Of a DNA stretch of 23,195 nucleotides, positions 7,027-13,974 are shown in pieces. The DNA comes from an uncultured Oscillibacter sp. (GTDB taxonomy: Bacteria > Bacillota > Clostridia > Oscillospirales > Oscillospiraceae). The stretch is taken from contig CAJTZI010000035.1 in NCBI GenBank assembly GCA_910584075.1, positions 1 to 23,195 on the forward strand, read 5' to 3'. Position numbers and translations under genes: made by a program. Positions within the stretch are counted from its first letter, which is position 1; the number at the start of each line of letters is the position of its first letter. The notes under the pieces are model-generated. The model searched no databases. It saw only the letters and a program-made list of their open reading frames with translations, and was not told where the DNA came from.

Positions 7027-7707
7027 TCAGGGACGTGGCTCCTCCGAAGCGGTCTCCGCCGCGCCGCCTCGGAGGCGGCGCAGAGTCTCCGCCAGATTCT
7101 CCTGATGGATCTCCGCCGCCGGGAAGCGGAGCAGGGCGAAGTTCAGATTGAACAGGGAGCCCAGGCCCAGGGCGGCGATCACGGTGCCCGCGCCCACCTG
7201 CCCGCCCATGCGCCAGCCGGCCAGGATGATGACCAGCTCCACCACGGCCCGGCAGACGCCCACGGAGCGGCCGGTGCGCCGGGCCAGAACCACCATCAGC
7301 GCGTCCCGGGGCCCTGCGCCCAGGGCACTTTTCATGTACAGCCAGGTGCCCAGGGCCAGCAGCTCCAGTCCGCCCAGCAGCATCAGAACGCCGGACCAGA
7401 GCCGCTCCATGGCGGGGATCCACCCCAGGTACAGCAACAGGTCGATCAGGGGGCCGCAGATGAGGATGTTTCCCAGAGTGCCGATGCCGAAACTCTCCCC
7501 GCAGGCCGCGGCGATGATGATGACCACCGCTCCCACAATGACGGCGGCTGTGCCGTAGGTCATGCCGAAGGTCTGGGCCATGCCCTGCTGGAGGACGCTC
7601 CATGGTTCCAGTCCGATGTTTGCCTGGAGCATCATGGTGATGCCCACGGCGCTTACCGCCAGCCCGCCCAGCAGCACCAGCAGGCGGCGCACGTATTCCC
7701 GAATCAT
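7027..7707 (-). CDS. YczE/YitT-family integral membrane protein
   Basis: A 226-residue protein with about five to six helices. It starts IREYVRRLLVLLGGLAVSAVGI and contains ANIGLEPWSVLQQGMAQTFGMTYGTAAVIVG, the conserved G(L)xPWxVLxxG and GxxxGxxxxxxG pattern of YczE-like (YitT/YyaS) membrane proteins, then GIGTLGNILICGPLIDLLL and GAGPRDALMVVLARRTG. The function of the family is unsettled; members have been annotated as permease-like, and B. subtilis YczE affects lipopeptide production. The C-terminal 30 residues are charged and cytoplasmic. GGAGGG lies 9 bases before the ATG. It is separated by about 200 bases from the regulator gene upstream on the same strand. Confidence 0.8.
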   Translation of the reverse strand: MIREYVRRLLVLLGGLAVSAVGITMMLQANIGLEPWSVLQQGMAQTFGMTYGTAAVIVGAVVIIIAAACGESFGIGTLGNILICGPLIDLLLYLGWIPAMERLWSGVLMLLGGLELLALGTWLYMKSALGAGPRDALMVVLARRTGRSVGVCRAVVELVIILAGWRMGGQVGAGTVIAALGLGSLFNLNFALLRFPAAEIHQENLAETLRRLRGGAAETASEEPRP

Positions 7708-7728
7708 TCAGAAAATCCCTCCATTTAA

Positions 7729-7778
7729 TATGTGTTCTATGTGTTCAATGTGACGGCGCCGGTAGCTCCGGCGCCGTC
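7729..7778. other. Tandem repeat plus GC hairpin between yczE-like gene and regulator
   Basis: TATGTGTTC occurs twice in tandem (7729-7746). Directly beside it is an 11-bp perfect stem GACGGCGCCGG / CCGGCGCCGTC with a TGCTTTTT tract on the plus strand only. As a terminator it points away from both neighbouring minus-strand genes. Confidence 0.5.
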
Positions 7779-7905
7779 TGCTTTTTCCCAAAATCTGCAT
7801 TTACAGGCGCCAAGCGCCGCCGGATCGGGCCTTTTGCCGTAAAACCCTCCGCAATGCGCGGCGATCCTGGCCCGCCTTGGATTTTCCGCCCAGGAATACG
7901 GGCTC

Positions 7906-8598
7906 TCATCGCTTGATCTGCGCCAGATAGCGGTATACGCTGGCCTGGGAACAGCGCAGTCCGGCGGCCACGTCCTTTACGGAGCCCTTGAGGAGGAAGA
8001 TGCCGCTCTCCTCCAGGGCGGTGATGATCTGGAGCCGCTCGTCAGAAGTCAGCCGCTCTGCCGACACGCCCAGCCGCTCCAGCTCGTGGTGGATGGCGTC
8101 CAGGGCCACAGCCTCCGTGGAGTTGCGGAAGGTCTCCGGCCGGTGGGGGGGAGACTGAGGCGGCGGGCTGCCGCCCTCCTGGGGCTGGAAAAGCCGTTGG
8201 GCGAAGAGGTCCGGGTGGCACAGCTGCAGGATCTGATTGCTGACGGCCTGATAGCGGCTGTCGTCAAAGTTGATGCACAACATACCGATCAGCCGTCCGT
8301 TCTGCTTGATGAACATGGTGCAGGAGCGCAGCTTTTTGCCGCCGGCGGAGACGCCGGAGTAGTGCAGGCGGTAGTCCTGGGTCTCATAGCTCTTGTCCAT
8401 CAGGATGCTCAGGGCCACGTTGGTCAGCGGCGCGCCGATCTCCCGTCCGCTGATGTGGCTGTTGGCAATGGCGATGATGGAGCGGTTCTTGTCCGTCAGG
8501 TCGTGAAGGGCCACCTCGTAGTCCGGCCCCAGGGCCACACCCAGAAATTCGGTTAGCTTCACATACTGCTGCAGCAGCGCGTTGGGAATGTTGGGCAT
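7906..8598 (-). CDS. YheO/DauR-type PAS-like and HTH transcriptional regulator
   Basis: A 230-residue protein. Residues about 8-120 are a YheO-like PAS domain: LTEFLGVALGPDYEVALHDLTD, SIIAIANSHISGREIGAPLT, KLRSCTMFIKQNGRLIGMLCINFDD. A proline-rich linker (GGSPPPQSPPHRPE) leads to a C-terminal HTH (LKGSVKDVAAGLRCSQASVYRYLAQIKR) of the HTH_22 type. DauR, the studied member, represses D-arginine catabolism genes and responds to amino-acid ligands. The ATG at 8598 was chosen because GGGAGAGG precedes it; an upstream ATG at 8637 lacks a site. It is divergent from ridA, with tnaA downstream of ridA, so it probably controls that amino-acid breakdown unit in response to a catabolite. The effector is unknown. 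Confidence 0.85.
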   Translation of the reverse strand: MPNIPNALLQQYVKLTEFLGVALGPDYEVALHDLTDKNRSIIAIANSHISGREIGAPLTNVALSILMDKSYETQDYRLHYSGVSAGGKKLRSCTMFIKQNGRLIGMLCINFDDSRYQAVSNQILQLCHPDLFAQRLFQPQEGGSPPPQSPPHRPETFRNSTEAVALDAIHHELERLGVSAERLTSDERLQIITALEESGIFLLKGSVKDVAAGLRCSQASVYRYLAQIKR

Positions 8599-8604
8599 AT
8601 GCCT

Positions 8605-8778
8605 CTCCCTTCCGCCCGCCTCAGCGGGCAATCCCACGGGTCATCCCTCTCGATCGAGCCCTGTCCGCACCAGTCCGGACCCGCGGCTCTCCGGCGGACT
8701 TCGCCCCGGGATTGCGTGTTTGTCCGATGTGAGCAGGCCCCCAGCTGTTTTTCACAATTCACAATAGGCATTATGGGT
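8605..8778 (-). promoter_or_regulatory. Structured 5' leader of the regulator mRNA
   Basis: The predicted transcript has about 180 leader bases. GCAATCCC and GGGATTGC close a multi-branch region that contains GTCCG/CGGAC and the palindrome CTCGATCGAG. A separate hairpin, GCCCGC-TGAG-GCGGGC, follows and ends only a few bases before the GGGAGAGG ribosome site. I cannot assign it to a known riboswitch class; it lacks the T-box UGGN/ACC core and the TPP, SAM, FMN and cobalamin motifs. Confidence 0.4.
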
Positions 8779-8784
8779 GATTTC

Positions 8785-8813
8785 ATTATATTCCCCAAAC
8801 CACAGCCTGTCAA
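8785..8813 (-). promoter_or_regulatory. Perfect-consensus sigma-A promoter for the regulator gene
   Basis: Minus strand TTGACA (8808-8813), 17-base spacer, TATAAT (8785-8790). A 10-base motif TGACAGGCTG overlaps the -35 (plus-strand 8803-8812) and occurs again at 8842-8851, a possible operator pair for autoregulation. Confidence 0.8.
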
Positions 8814-8922
8814 AAGAATTTTTTCTCGAATAAAAAATATCCAGCCTGTCAGATTTTTATTTATCATTTCCATAAAATTATAGTTTTCAAAATGGCTATT
8901 CGTACAAACCTGATAATTTTCG

Positions 8923-8951
8923 TTGACAAATTTTTTCAATTCTGATAAAAT
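8923..8951 (+). promoter_or_regulatory. Sigma-A promoter for ridA
   Basis: TTGACA (8923-8928), 17-base spacer, TAAAAT (8946-8951), 32 bases before the ridA ATG. The region between the two divergent promoters (8814-8922) is AT-rich, unlike its surroundings. Confidence 0.8.
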
Positions 8952-8982
8952 CATTTCATGTTAAAAGAGGAGGCACACTTTT

Positions 8983-9360
8983 ATGAAAGCAATTGTCAGT
9001 ACAGATCAGGCCCCGGCGGCCATCGGCCCCTATGCCCAGGCTGTCAAGACCGGCGGTCTTGTCATCACCTCCGGCCAGCTGCCCATCGATCCCGCCACCG
9101 GCGCGTTCCCCGAGGGCATTCAGGCGCAGACCCGCCAGTCCCTGAGCAATGTCAAGGCCATTCTGGAGGAGGCCGGCCTCACCATGGACGCCGTTTTGAA
9201 GACCACGGTGTTCCTCAGCGACATGAACAACTTCGGCGCCATGAACGAGGTGTACGCCTCCTTCTTCACCGAGGGCAGCTTCCCCGCCCGCTCCGCTGTG
9301 GAGGTGGCCCGCCTGCCCAAAGACGCGCTGGTTGAGATTGAGGTTATTGCCGCTTTGTAA
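8983..9360 (+). CDS. ridA: RidA family 2-iminobutanoate/2-iminopropanoate deaminase
   Basis: A 125-residue protein that covers the whole YjgF/YER057c/UK114 family. It has DQAPAAIGPYAQAVKTGGLVITSGQLPIDP, the ring-forming SLSNVKAILEEAGLTMDAVLKTTVFL, and the signature FPARSAVEVARLPKDALVEIEVIA, which includes the Arg (PARS) that binds the imine carboxylate and the terminal Glu. RidA hydrolyses reactive enamines/imines released by PLP enzymes such as tryptophanase and Ser/Thr dehydratases, giving keto acids and ammonia. That fits its place directly upstream of a PLP beta-eliminating lyase, which releases aminoacrylate from tryptophan. AGGAGG lies 9 bases before the ATG. Its promoter is divergent from the YheO-type regulator. 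Confidence 0.93.
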   Translation: MKAIVSTDQAPAAIGPYAQAVKTGGLVITSGQLPIDPATGAFPEGIQAQTRQSLSNVKAILEEAGLTMDAVLKTTVFLSDMNNFGAMNEVYASFFTEGSFPARSAVEVARLPKDALVEIEVIAAL

Positions 9361-9410
9361 TCCCAGCCTCAGGCCCATCCCCGGGAGATTCCGGGAGACC
9401 TGTGAATGAA

Positions 9411-9470
9411 AAACGCACTGTCCGCCTGCTGGGGGCCCTTTCCGGCTCCCGGCGACCGGGGTGTTTTTTT
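9411..9470 (+). terminator. Intrinsic terminator after ridA
   Basis: The stem CCCGG-CGA-CCGGG (9448-9460), optionally extended by AAAAACGCAC pairing with GTGTTTTT, is followed by seven T (9464-9470). It lies between ridA and tnaA, so tnaA is probably expressed from partial read-through or its own promoter. Confidence 0.55.
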
Positions 9471-9479
9471 GCGGAGTTC

Positions 9480-9708
9480 CTGTGAGCGGCGCCGTTCTCC
9501 CGCCGGGGAGGAGCGGCGGGGAGCGGGAACGCCGCCCAGCAACCATGTGGCCAGGCTCCCATCCCAGGAGCTTTCGCAGATTCCCAGTCCCTCTCACCAG
9601 GTACTGTCCGCTAGGCGCCGGACCGGAATTGGGAAGTCCGGACCGGTGACGACCGGGGTACCTCCAAAACAATCGGCGCAAGCCAAGAATTTATGGAGGT
9701 AATTTAAA
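9480..9708 (+). promoter_or_regulatory. Structured tnaA leader with sequestered ribosome-binding site
   Basis: TACCTCCA (9659-9666) is perfectly complementary to TGGAGGTA (9694-9701), which contains the tnaA ribosome site GGAGG (9695-9699). Upstream, CCGGAC (9618-9623) pairs with GTCCGG (9636-9641), and CCGGACCGG is repeated at 9618 and 9638, offering an alternative fold. No strong promoter was found inside 9480-9700. The layout (folded region, then SD-masking stem) is that of a translational riboswitch or leader switch. I do not recognise the class, and no TnaC-like short peptide with a convincing ribosome site was found. Confidence 0.5.
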
Positions 9709-11364
9709 ATGGACAAGAATGCGAAGCACTATCCCCTGAATGCGACCATGCCCCAGCACTGCGCTTATGTTGTGCGTGACCTGCCCCAGGCCACGGTGGA
9801 GCAGCGCGAGCGCGCTCTGAACGCCACCCACTGGAATGAGTTTGCCTTCCCCTCCGGAATGCTGACCGTGGATATGCTGTCCGACTCCGGCACCACCGCC
9901 ATGACCAACCAGCAGTGGGCCACCTTGTTCCTGGGCGACGAGGCCTATGGCCGCAACACCGGCTACTATGTGCTGCTGGACACCTTCCGCGACATCTTTG
10001 AGCGGGGCGGGGAGAAGAACTGGAAGAAGAGCATTGACCTGGTCCGCACGGACTGCCGCGACATCGAGAAGATGATGAACGAGCTGTACCTGTGCGAGTA
10101 TGAGGGCGGATTGTTCAACGGCGGCGCTGCCCAGATGGAGCGCCCCAACAGCTTTATCATTCAGCAGGGCCGTGCCGCTGAGTCCGTCCTGATGGAGATC
10201 GTGAAGAAGATCCTGTCCGCCCGTCATCCCGGCAAGGTCTTCACCATTCCCTCCAACGGCCACTTTGACACCACCGAGGGCAACATCAAGCAGATGGGCT
10301 CCATTCCCCGCAACCTGTACAACAAGGAGCTGCTGTATGAGGTTCCCGAGGGGGGGAAATACGAGAAAAACCCCTTCAAGGGCAACATGGACATTGACAA
10401 GCTGGAGCAGCTGATCAGTGCGGTGGGTGTGGAGAACGTGCCTCTGATCTTCACCTGCATCACCAACAACCCCATCTGCGGCCAGCCCGTCTCCATGGCC
10501 AACATCCGGGAGATCAACCGCGTGGCCCACAAGTATGACATCCCCCTGGTGTTCGACGTGGCCCGCTGGGCTGAGAACGCCTACTTCATCAAGATGAACG
10601 AGGATGGCTATGCCGACAAGTCCATCGCCGAGATTGCCACCGAGATGTTCTCCTACTGCGACGCCTTCACCATGTCCGCCAAGAAGGACGGCCACGCCAA
10701 CATGGGCGGTATGCTGGCCTTCCGGGACAAGGGCCTGTTCTGGAAGAAGTTTTCCGACTTCAACGAGGACGGCACCGTCAAGACCGATGTGGGCGTGCTG
10801 ATCAAGGTCAAGCAGATCTCCTGCTACGGCAACGACTCCTACGGCGGCATGAGCGGCCGTGACATCATGGCCCTGGCCTGCGGTCTCTATGAGTCCTGCG
10901 ACTTTGCTTATCAGCATGACCGCGCCATGCAGTGCGAATACCTGGCCCAGGGCTTCTACAAGAACGGGGTCAAGGGCGTGGTGCTGCCCGCCGGCGGCCA
11001 CGCGGTGTACATCAACATGGACGAGTTCTTCGACGGCAAGCGCGACCACACTACCTTCGCCGGCACCGGCTTCTCCCTGGAGCTGATCCGCCGGTACGGC
11101 ATCCGCGTGTCGGAGCTTGGCGACTTCTCCATGGAGTATGACCTGAAGACGCCCGAGCAGCAGGCGGAGCTGGCCAATGTGGTCCGGTTCGCCATCGACC
11201 GCAGCCGCCTGACCCAGGAGCATCTGGACTATGTCATCGCCGCCGTGGCCCAGCTGTACAAGGACCGGGAGACGATCCCCAATATGCGTATCCTCTGGGG
11301 CCACAAGCTGCCCATGCGCCACTTCCACGCCTTCCTGGAGCCCTACGCCAACGAGGAGAAGTAA
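9709..11364 (+). CDS. tnaA: Long-form tryptophanase / tyrosine phenol-lyase family beta-eliminating lyase
   Basis: A 551-residue PLP enzyme of the Beta_elim_lyase family. It matches tryptophanase through MLTVDMLSDSGTTAMT, GDEAY, HFDTTEGN, GQPVSMANIREI, PLVFDVARWAENAYFI and TMSAKKDGHANMGG, where the second Lys (about 326) should hold PLP. It would split L-tryptophan (or tyrosine) to indole (or phenol), pyruvate and ammonia. Enterobacterial TnaA is about 471 residues. Here an extra segment at about residues 97-143 (ERGGEKNWKKSIDLVR... to RPNSF), absent from E. coli TnaA, accounts for much of the difference. Substrate choice cannot be settled from sequence alone; the Trp T-box gene and amino-acid symporter nearby favour tryptophan. 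It lies between ridA and an SNF transporter, and a strong terminator follows. Confidence 0.85.
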   Translation: MDKNAKHYPLNATMPQHCAYVVRDLPQATVEQRERALNATHWNEFAFPSGMLTVDMLSDSGTTAMTNQQWATLFLGDEAYGRNTGYYVLLDTFRDIFERGGEKNWKKSIDLVRTDCRDIEKMMNELYLCEYEGGLFNGGAAQMERPNSFIIQQGRAAESVLMEIVKKILSARHPGKVFTIPSNGHFDTTEGNIKQMGSIPRNLYNKELLYEVPEGGKYEKNPFKGNMDIDKLEQLISAVGVENVPLIFTCITNNPICGQPVSMANIREINRVAHKYDIPLVFDVARWAENAYFIKMNEDGYADKSIAEIATEMFSYCDAFTMSAKKDGHANMGGMLAFRDKGLFWKKFSDFNEDGTVKTDVGVLIKVKQISCYGNDSYGGMSGRDIMALACGLYESCDFAYQHDRAMQCEYLAQGFYKNGVKGVVLPAGGHAVYINMDEFFDGKRDHTTFAGTGFSLELIRRYGIRVSELGDFSMEYDLKTPEQQAELANVVRFAIDRSRLTQEHLDYVIAAVAQLYKDRETIPNMRILWGHKLPMRHFHAFLEPYANEEK

Positions 11365-11431
11365 TACCAACCCATAATTCAGCGTAACTGCGCCGCGTGG
11401 AGAGTGCGCAGCTTCCTTTGAACCAACAGAC

Positions 11432-11481
11432 GGCGTCCGCGAAAACCGAAATGTTCCCGCGGACGCCGCCTGCGTCTTTTT
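11432..11481 (+). terminator. Strong intrinsic terminator after tnaA
   Basis: GGCGTCCGCG (11432-11441) and CGCGGACGCC (11458-11467) form a perfect 10-bp stem, then TGCGTCTTTTT. A smaller hairpin, CTGCGC/GCGCAG, precedes it at 11387-11410. A third, CCGCCGTA/TACGGCGG at 11523-11543, lies just upstream of the transporter ribosome site. Confidence 0.8.
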
Positions 11482-11586
11482 ACCGGCATCCAATTCCTGG
11501 AAAAAGTCCCGTGGGCTTTTCTCCGCCGTACTCCATACGGCGGAAGATGTGTGTTGAACGCGACTGAGAAAGAGGAGGAACCTGTT

Positions 11587-13005
11587 ATGAGCAATGAGAC
11601 CCTACAGACCCGCGACGGATTTAAGAGCCAGTGGGGCTTTATTCTGGCCTGTATCGGCTCCGCCGTCGGCATGGGCAATATCTGGCGCTTCCCCATCATG
11701 GTGGCCAAGTGGGGCGGCCTCACCTTCCTGATCCCTTACTTCATCATCGTGTTGCTGGTGGGCAACTCCGGCGTCATGGAGGAGTTCGCCCTGGGCCGCC
11801 GGGCCCAGGCAGGTCCCATCGACGCCTTCGGACACGCCACTGAGGCCAGAAGCGGCAGCAAAAAGCTGGGCCAGATCATCGGCCTTGTCCCCGTCATCGG
11901 CTCCATGATGATGGCCATCGGCTACACCGTGGTCATGAGCTGGATCTTCAAGTACGCCTTCATGTCCCTCAGCGGCGGCCTGTACGCGCTGGGTCAGGAC
12001 ATGGGCGCCATCGGCGGGACGTTCGGCGGTGCGGCTCCCGAGGCCGAGACCCTGGGCGAGGCCATCGGCATGATGTTCGAGGGCGGCATCTTCGGCGTGG
12101 GCAACAGCATGTGGCTGATCATCGGACTGGTGGTGGCCATGGTCATCATGGCCATGGGCGTGGCCAACGGTATCGAGGCCGCCAACAAGATCATGATGCC
12201 CGTATTGTTCGGACTGTTCGTCATTCTGGCTGTCTACATCTGCTTCCAGCCCGGCGCCTTCGAGGGCTACAAGTTCCTGTTTACCCTGAACCCTGCGGGC
12301 CTTGTGAATCCCCAGGTGTTGATCTACGCCTTCGGTCAGGCCTTCTTCTCCCTGTCTGTGGCGGGCAACGGCTCTGTGATCTACGGCTCCTATCTGCCCA
12401 AGGATGAGGACATCCCCGCCTCCGCCCGGCGCGTGGCTGTGTTTGACACTCTCGCCGCCCTGCTGGCCGCTTTCGTCATCATCCCCGCCATCGGCGCTTC
12501 TGGCTTCTCCTTTGAGGGCATCGGCACCCCCGACGGTATCAGAGCCGGCCCCGGCCTGATGTTCGTGTATCTGGTGAATATCCTCAACGGTATGCCCGGT
12601 GGACGGATCGTCGGCATCGTCTTCTACGTGGCTGTCCTCTTCGCGGGCCTGAGCTCCATCGTCAACCTGTACGAGGCTCCCGTGGCCACTATGCAGGAGC
12701 AGTTCAAGCTCAAGAGAGGTCCCGCCGTGGCCGTCATCGGCATCGTGGGCGTCATTGTGGCCCTGCTGATCCAGCCCTGGACCTCCCAGTGGATGGACTT
12801 GGTCTCCATCTACATCTGCCCCTTGGGCGCGGGCCTCGCCGCCATTATGTTCTTCTTCGTCCTGCCCCGCAAGGAGGCTCTGGAGGAAGTCAACCACGGT
12901 GCCAAGAAGCCCGTGGGCAAGTGGTTCGAATATCTGGGCTATGTGTTTATTGCCCTGTGCGTCCTGGCCCTGGTGGCCGGCGCCATGCTGGACGGCATCG
13001 GCTGA
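11587..13005 (+). CDS. Neurotransmitter:sodium symporter (SNF) family amino acid transporter, TnaT-like
   Basis: A 472-residue membrane protein with about 11-12 helices. The N-terminus carries the SNF hallmark WGFILACIGSAVGMGNIWRFPIM (unwound helix 1 with the Na+/substrate site), then GLTFLIPYFIIVLLVG. Later come GQAFFSLSVAGNGSVIYGSYL (helix 6 region) and AGLSSIVNLYEAPVAT (helix 8, Na2 site). Bacterial members such as LeuT, MhsT and the tryptophan transporter TnaT couple amino-acid uptake to sodium. Its position 220 bases after a tryptophanase-family gene suggests aromatic amino-acid import for that enzyme, but the substrate is inferred. The ATG at 11587 was chosen for the GAGGAGG site; an upstream in-frame GTG at 11551 lacks one. 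A 16-bp terminator follows. Confidence 0.9.
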   Translation: MSNETLQTRDGFKSQWGFILACIGSAVGMGNIWRFPIMVAKWGGLTFLIPYFIIVLLVGNSGVMEEFALGRRAQAGPIDAFGHATEARSGSKKLGQIIGLVPVIGSMMMAIGYTVVMSWIFKYAFMSLSGGLYALGQDMGAIGGTFGGAAPEAETLGEAIGMMFEGGIFGVGNSMWLIIGLVVAMVIMAMGVANGIEAANKIMMPVLFGLFVILAVYICFQPGAFEGYKFLFTLNPAGLVNPQVLIYAFGQAFFSLSVAGNGSVIYGSYLPKDEDIPASARRVAVFDTLAALLAAFVIIPAIGASGFSFEGIGTPDGIRAGPGLMFVYLVNILNGMPGGRIVGIVFYVAVLFAGLSSIVNLYEAPVATMQEQFKLKRGPAVAVIGIVGVIVALLIQPWTSQWMDLVSIYICPLGAGLAAIMFFFVLPRKEALEEVNHGAKKPVGKWFEYLGYVFIALCVLALVAGAMLDGIG

Positions 13006-13045
13006 TCCCCCCCTTTCATTTCACCATCACACGTTCTCCCCATAC

Positions 13046-13081
13046 GAAACGCCCGCCGTCCAGAAGGACGGCGGGCGTTTC
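13046..13081. terminator. Perfect 16-bp terminator hairpin after the transporter
   Basis: GAAACGCCCGCCGTCC and GGACGGCGGGCGTTTC flank the loop AGAA. The stem itself contributes the T run, and CTCTGCTTTG follows. Confidence 0.85.
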
Positions 13082-13086
13082 TCTGC

Positions 13087-13203
13087 TTTGATAGTAGCGA
13101 AGGCAACCCCCGGCTTATCTTAATGAGATTGGGCTTAGCCGGAGTTTTAACTGTGGGTGCTGCAATTATGCTGTTGGGCGGTTTACTTAGACCTTTAGAT
13201 TTA
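13087..13203 (+). pseudogene. Remnant of a membrane-protein C-terminus
   Basis: An open frame without a start of its own ends in a hydrophobic helix, MRLGLAGVLTVGAAIMLLGG, and a stop after LLRPLDL at 13203. It has no ribosome site and its GC is visibly lower than both neighbours, so it looks like a 3' gene scrap. The ATG at 13123 could give a 26-residue peptide, but nothing supports its translation. I cannot name the parent family. Confidence 0.3.
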
Positions 13204-13207
13204 TAGG

Positions 13208-13525
13208 CGGCGTTATGGCCATATTTCCTGCCTTATTCCACATACTCTGTGCAGTAAAGGCCCTTACTGCGGGAAAACACTCAGGCATAAATGCGGATTA
13301 GTTTTGCCGGTTCTGTGGAGCGCAGATCGACTGACAGATCAGAAATTTGCGATTGCAGAGGCCGTTATGAGAGCGGAAGCAGTCTATACGTTAGAGTATG
13401 CTGAGCCAGATGCCGCGATCAGGAAAAATCGCCATGCAGTGCAGAGCCCGCATAATCCGATGATGTTTGAACGTGAGGCCCGCGTTTTTGAATTGCTGAT
13501 GGCAGAGGGCTTGTTTGAACGATAA
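13208..13525 (+). pseudogene. Frameshifted remnant with zinc-ribbon-like motif
   Basis: Across 13259-13334 two frames carry the halves of a double Cys ribbon: GPYCGKTLRHKCGL in one frame and FCRFCGAQID, then a stop, in the next. The tail 13335-13525 reads as protein-like sequence (TDQKFAIAEAVMRAEAVYTLEYAEPD... to FELLMAEGLFER). One or more frame slips separate the pieces, so it is probably a decayed gene. GC is clearly lower than in the flanking genes. The parent family is not recognised. Confidence 0.35.
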
Positions 13526-13974
13526 ATTTAAGCTGATCCCCTGGTCCCTGCTGACACGTTCAGGGACGGCATCAGCAGGGGTTCAGTGTCAGGCGTCAAA
13601 AGAGCAGGACAGACCATTTTGGTCTGTCCTGCCGTGCCTTTTGGTGAAGCGCGTCCCCCGAATGCTCTCCGTTTTTCTATTCCGCCGCTGGCGTGACGCC
13701 CGCCAAAACGGCGGGGCCGTCCCCCGGCGTTCCAGACCCGGTAGACCTGGCCGCCAAGTACCGACAGCGCCTCGTCCGGCCCGAACCGGAGGACGCCGGA
13801 GAGCGTCCGGGGCTCCATCGCCCCGGGTGACGATGAAGCGGGGATGGCCATGAGCGGGAAGAGGGGCGCCCGGGACTCCGGGTGTGCGGATGGACACATT
13901 CAGAGCGCGCTCCGCCTCCACAAATATCCGTTTTGCCGGGGACCCTGTGCGCAAGAGGACCGGTGCCGTCGATC
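13526..13974. other. Intergenic region with two hairpins and coding-like but broken minus-strand frames
   Basis: 13546-13580 holds CCCTGCTGA / TCAGCAGGG. 13604-13632 holds a perfect 13-bp stem GCAGGACAGACCA / TGGTCTGTCCTGC with short T tracts on both strands, a bidirectional terminator. From about 13640 to 13970 all three minus-strand frames are long and GC-rich, but none has a ribosome site or a recognisable domain. They overlap each other, so I do not call a gene. Confidence 0.4.
13604..13632. terminator. Bidirectional terminator
   Basis: 13-bp perfect stem with a TTT loop. It is followed by CGTGCCTTTTGG on the plus strand and TCTTTTGACG on the minus strand. It could end the transcript of trpB2, whose stop is 340 bases away, or of the decayed gene on the plus strand. 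Confidence 0.55.

Noticed and set aside
8605..8735. T-box in the regulator leader
   Set aside because: There is an AGAGCC/CTGGTG resemblance to stem I, but no GGGTGGNACCGC antiterminator core and no terminator.
8559..8954. 131-residue minus-strand protein across the ridA-regulator gap
   Set aside because: It runs through both promoters and the regulator leader and has no ribosome site.
9544..9649. TnaC-like leader peptide beginning MWPGSH upstream of tnaA
   Set aside because: It has a Trp codon at position 2, but no ribosome site, an Arg/Pro-rich tail unlike TnaC, and overlaps the stems of the leader.
9600..9660. Guanidine-I (ykkC) riboswitch in the tnaA leader
   Set aside because: Only CTAGG and CCGGAC pieces match; the other conserved blocks of that class are missing.
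9691..11493. 600-codon open frame antisense to tnaA
   Set aside because: It mirrors the codon bias of tnaA on the other strand, is His/Val/Gly-rich, and shows no domain or ribosome site. The same applies to the long antisense frames over the transporter and liv genes.
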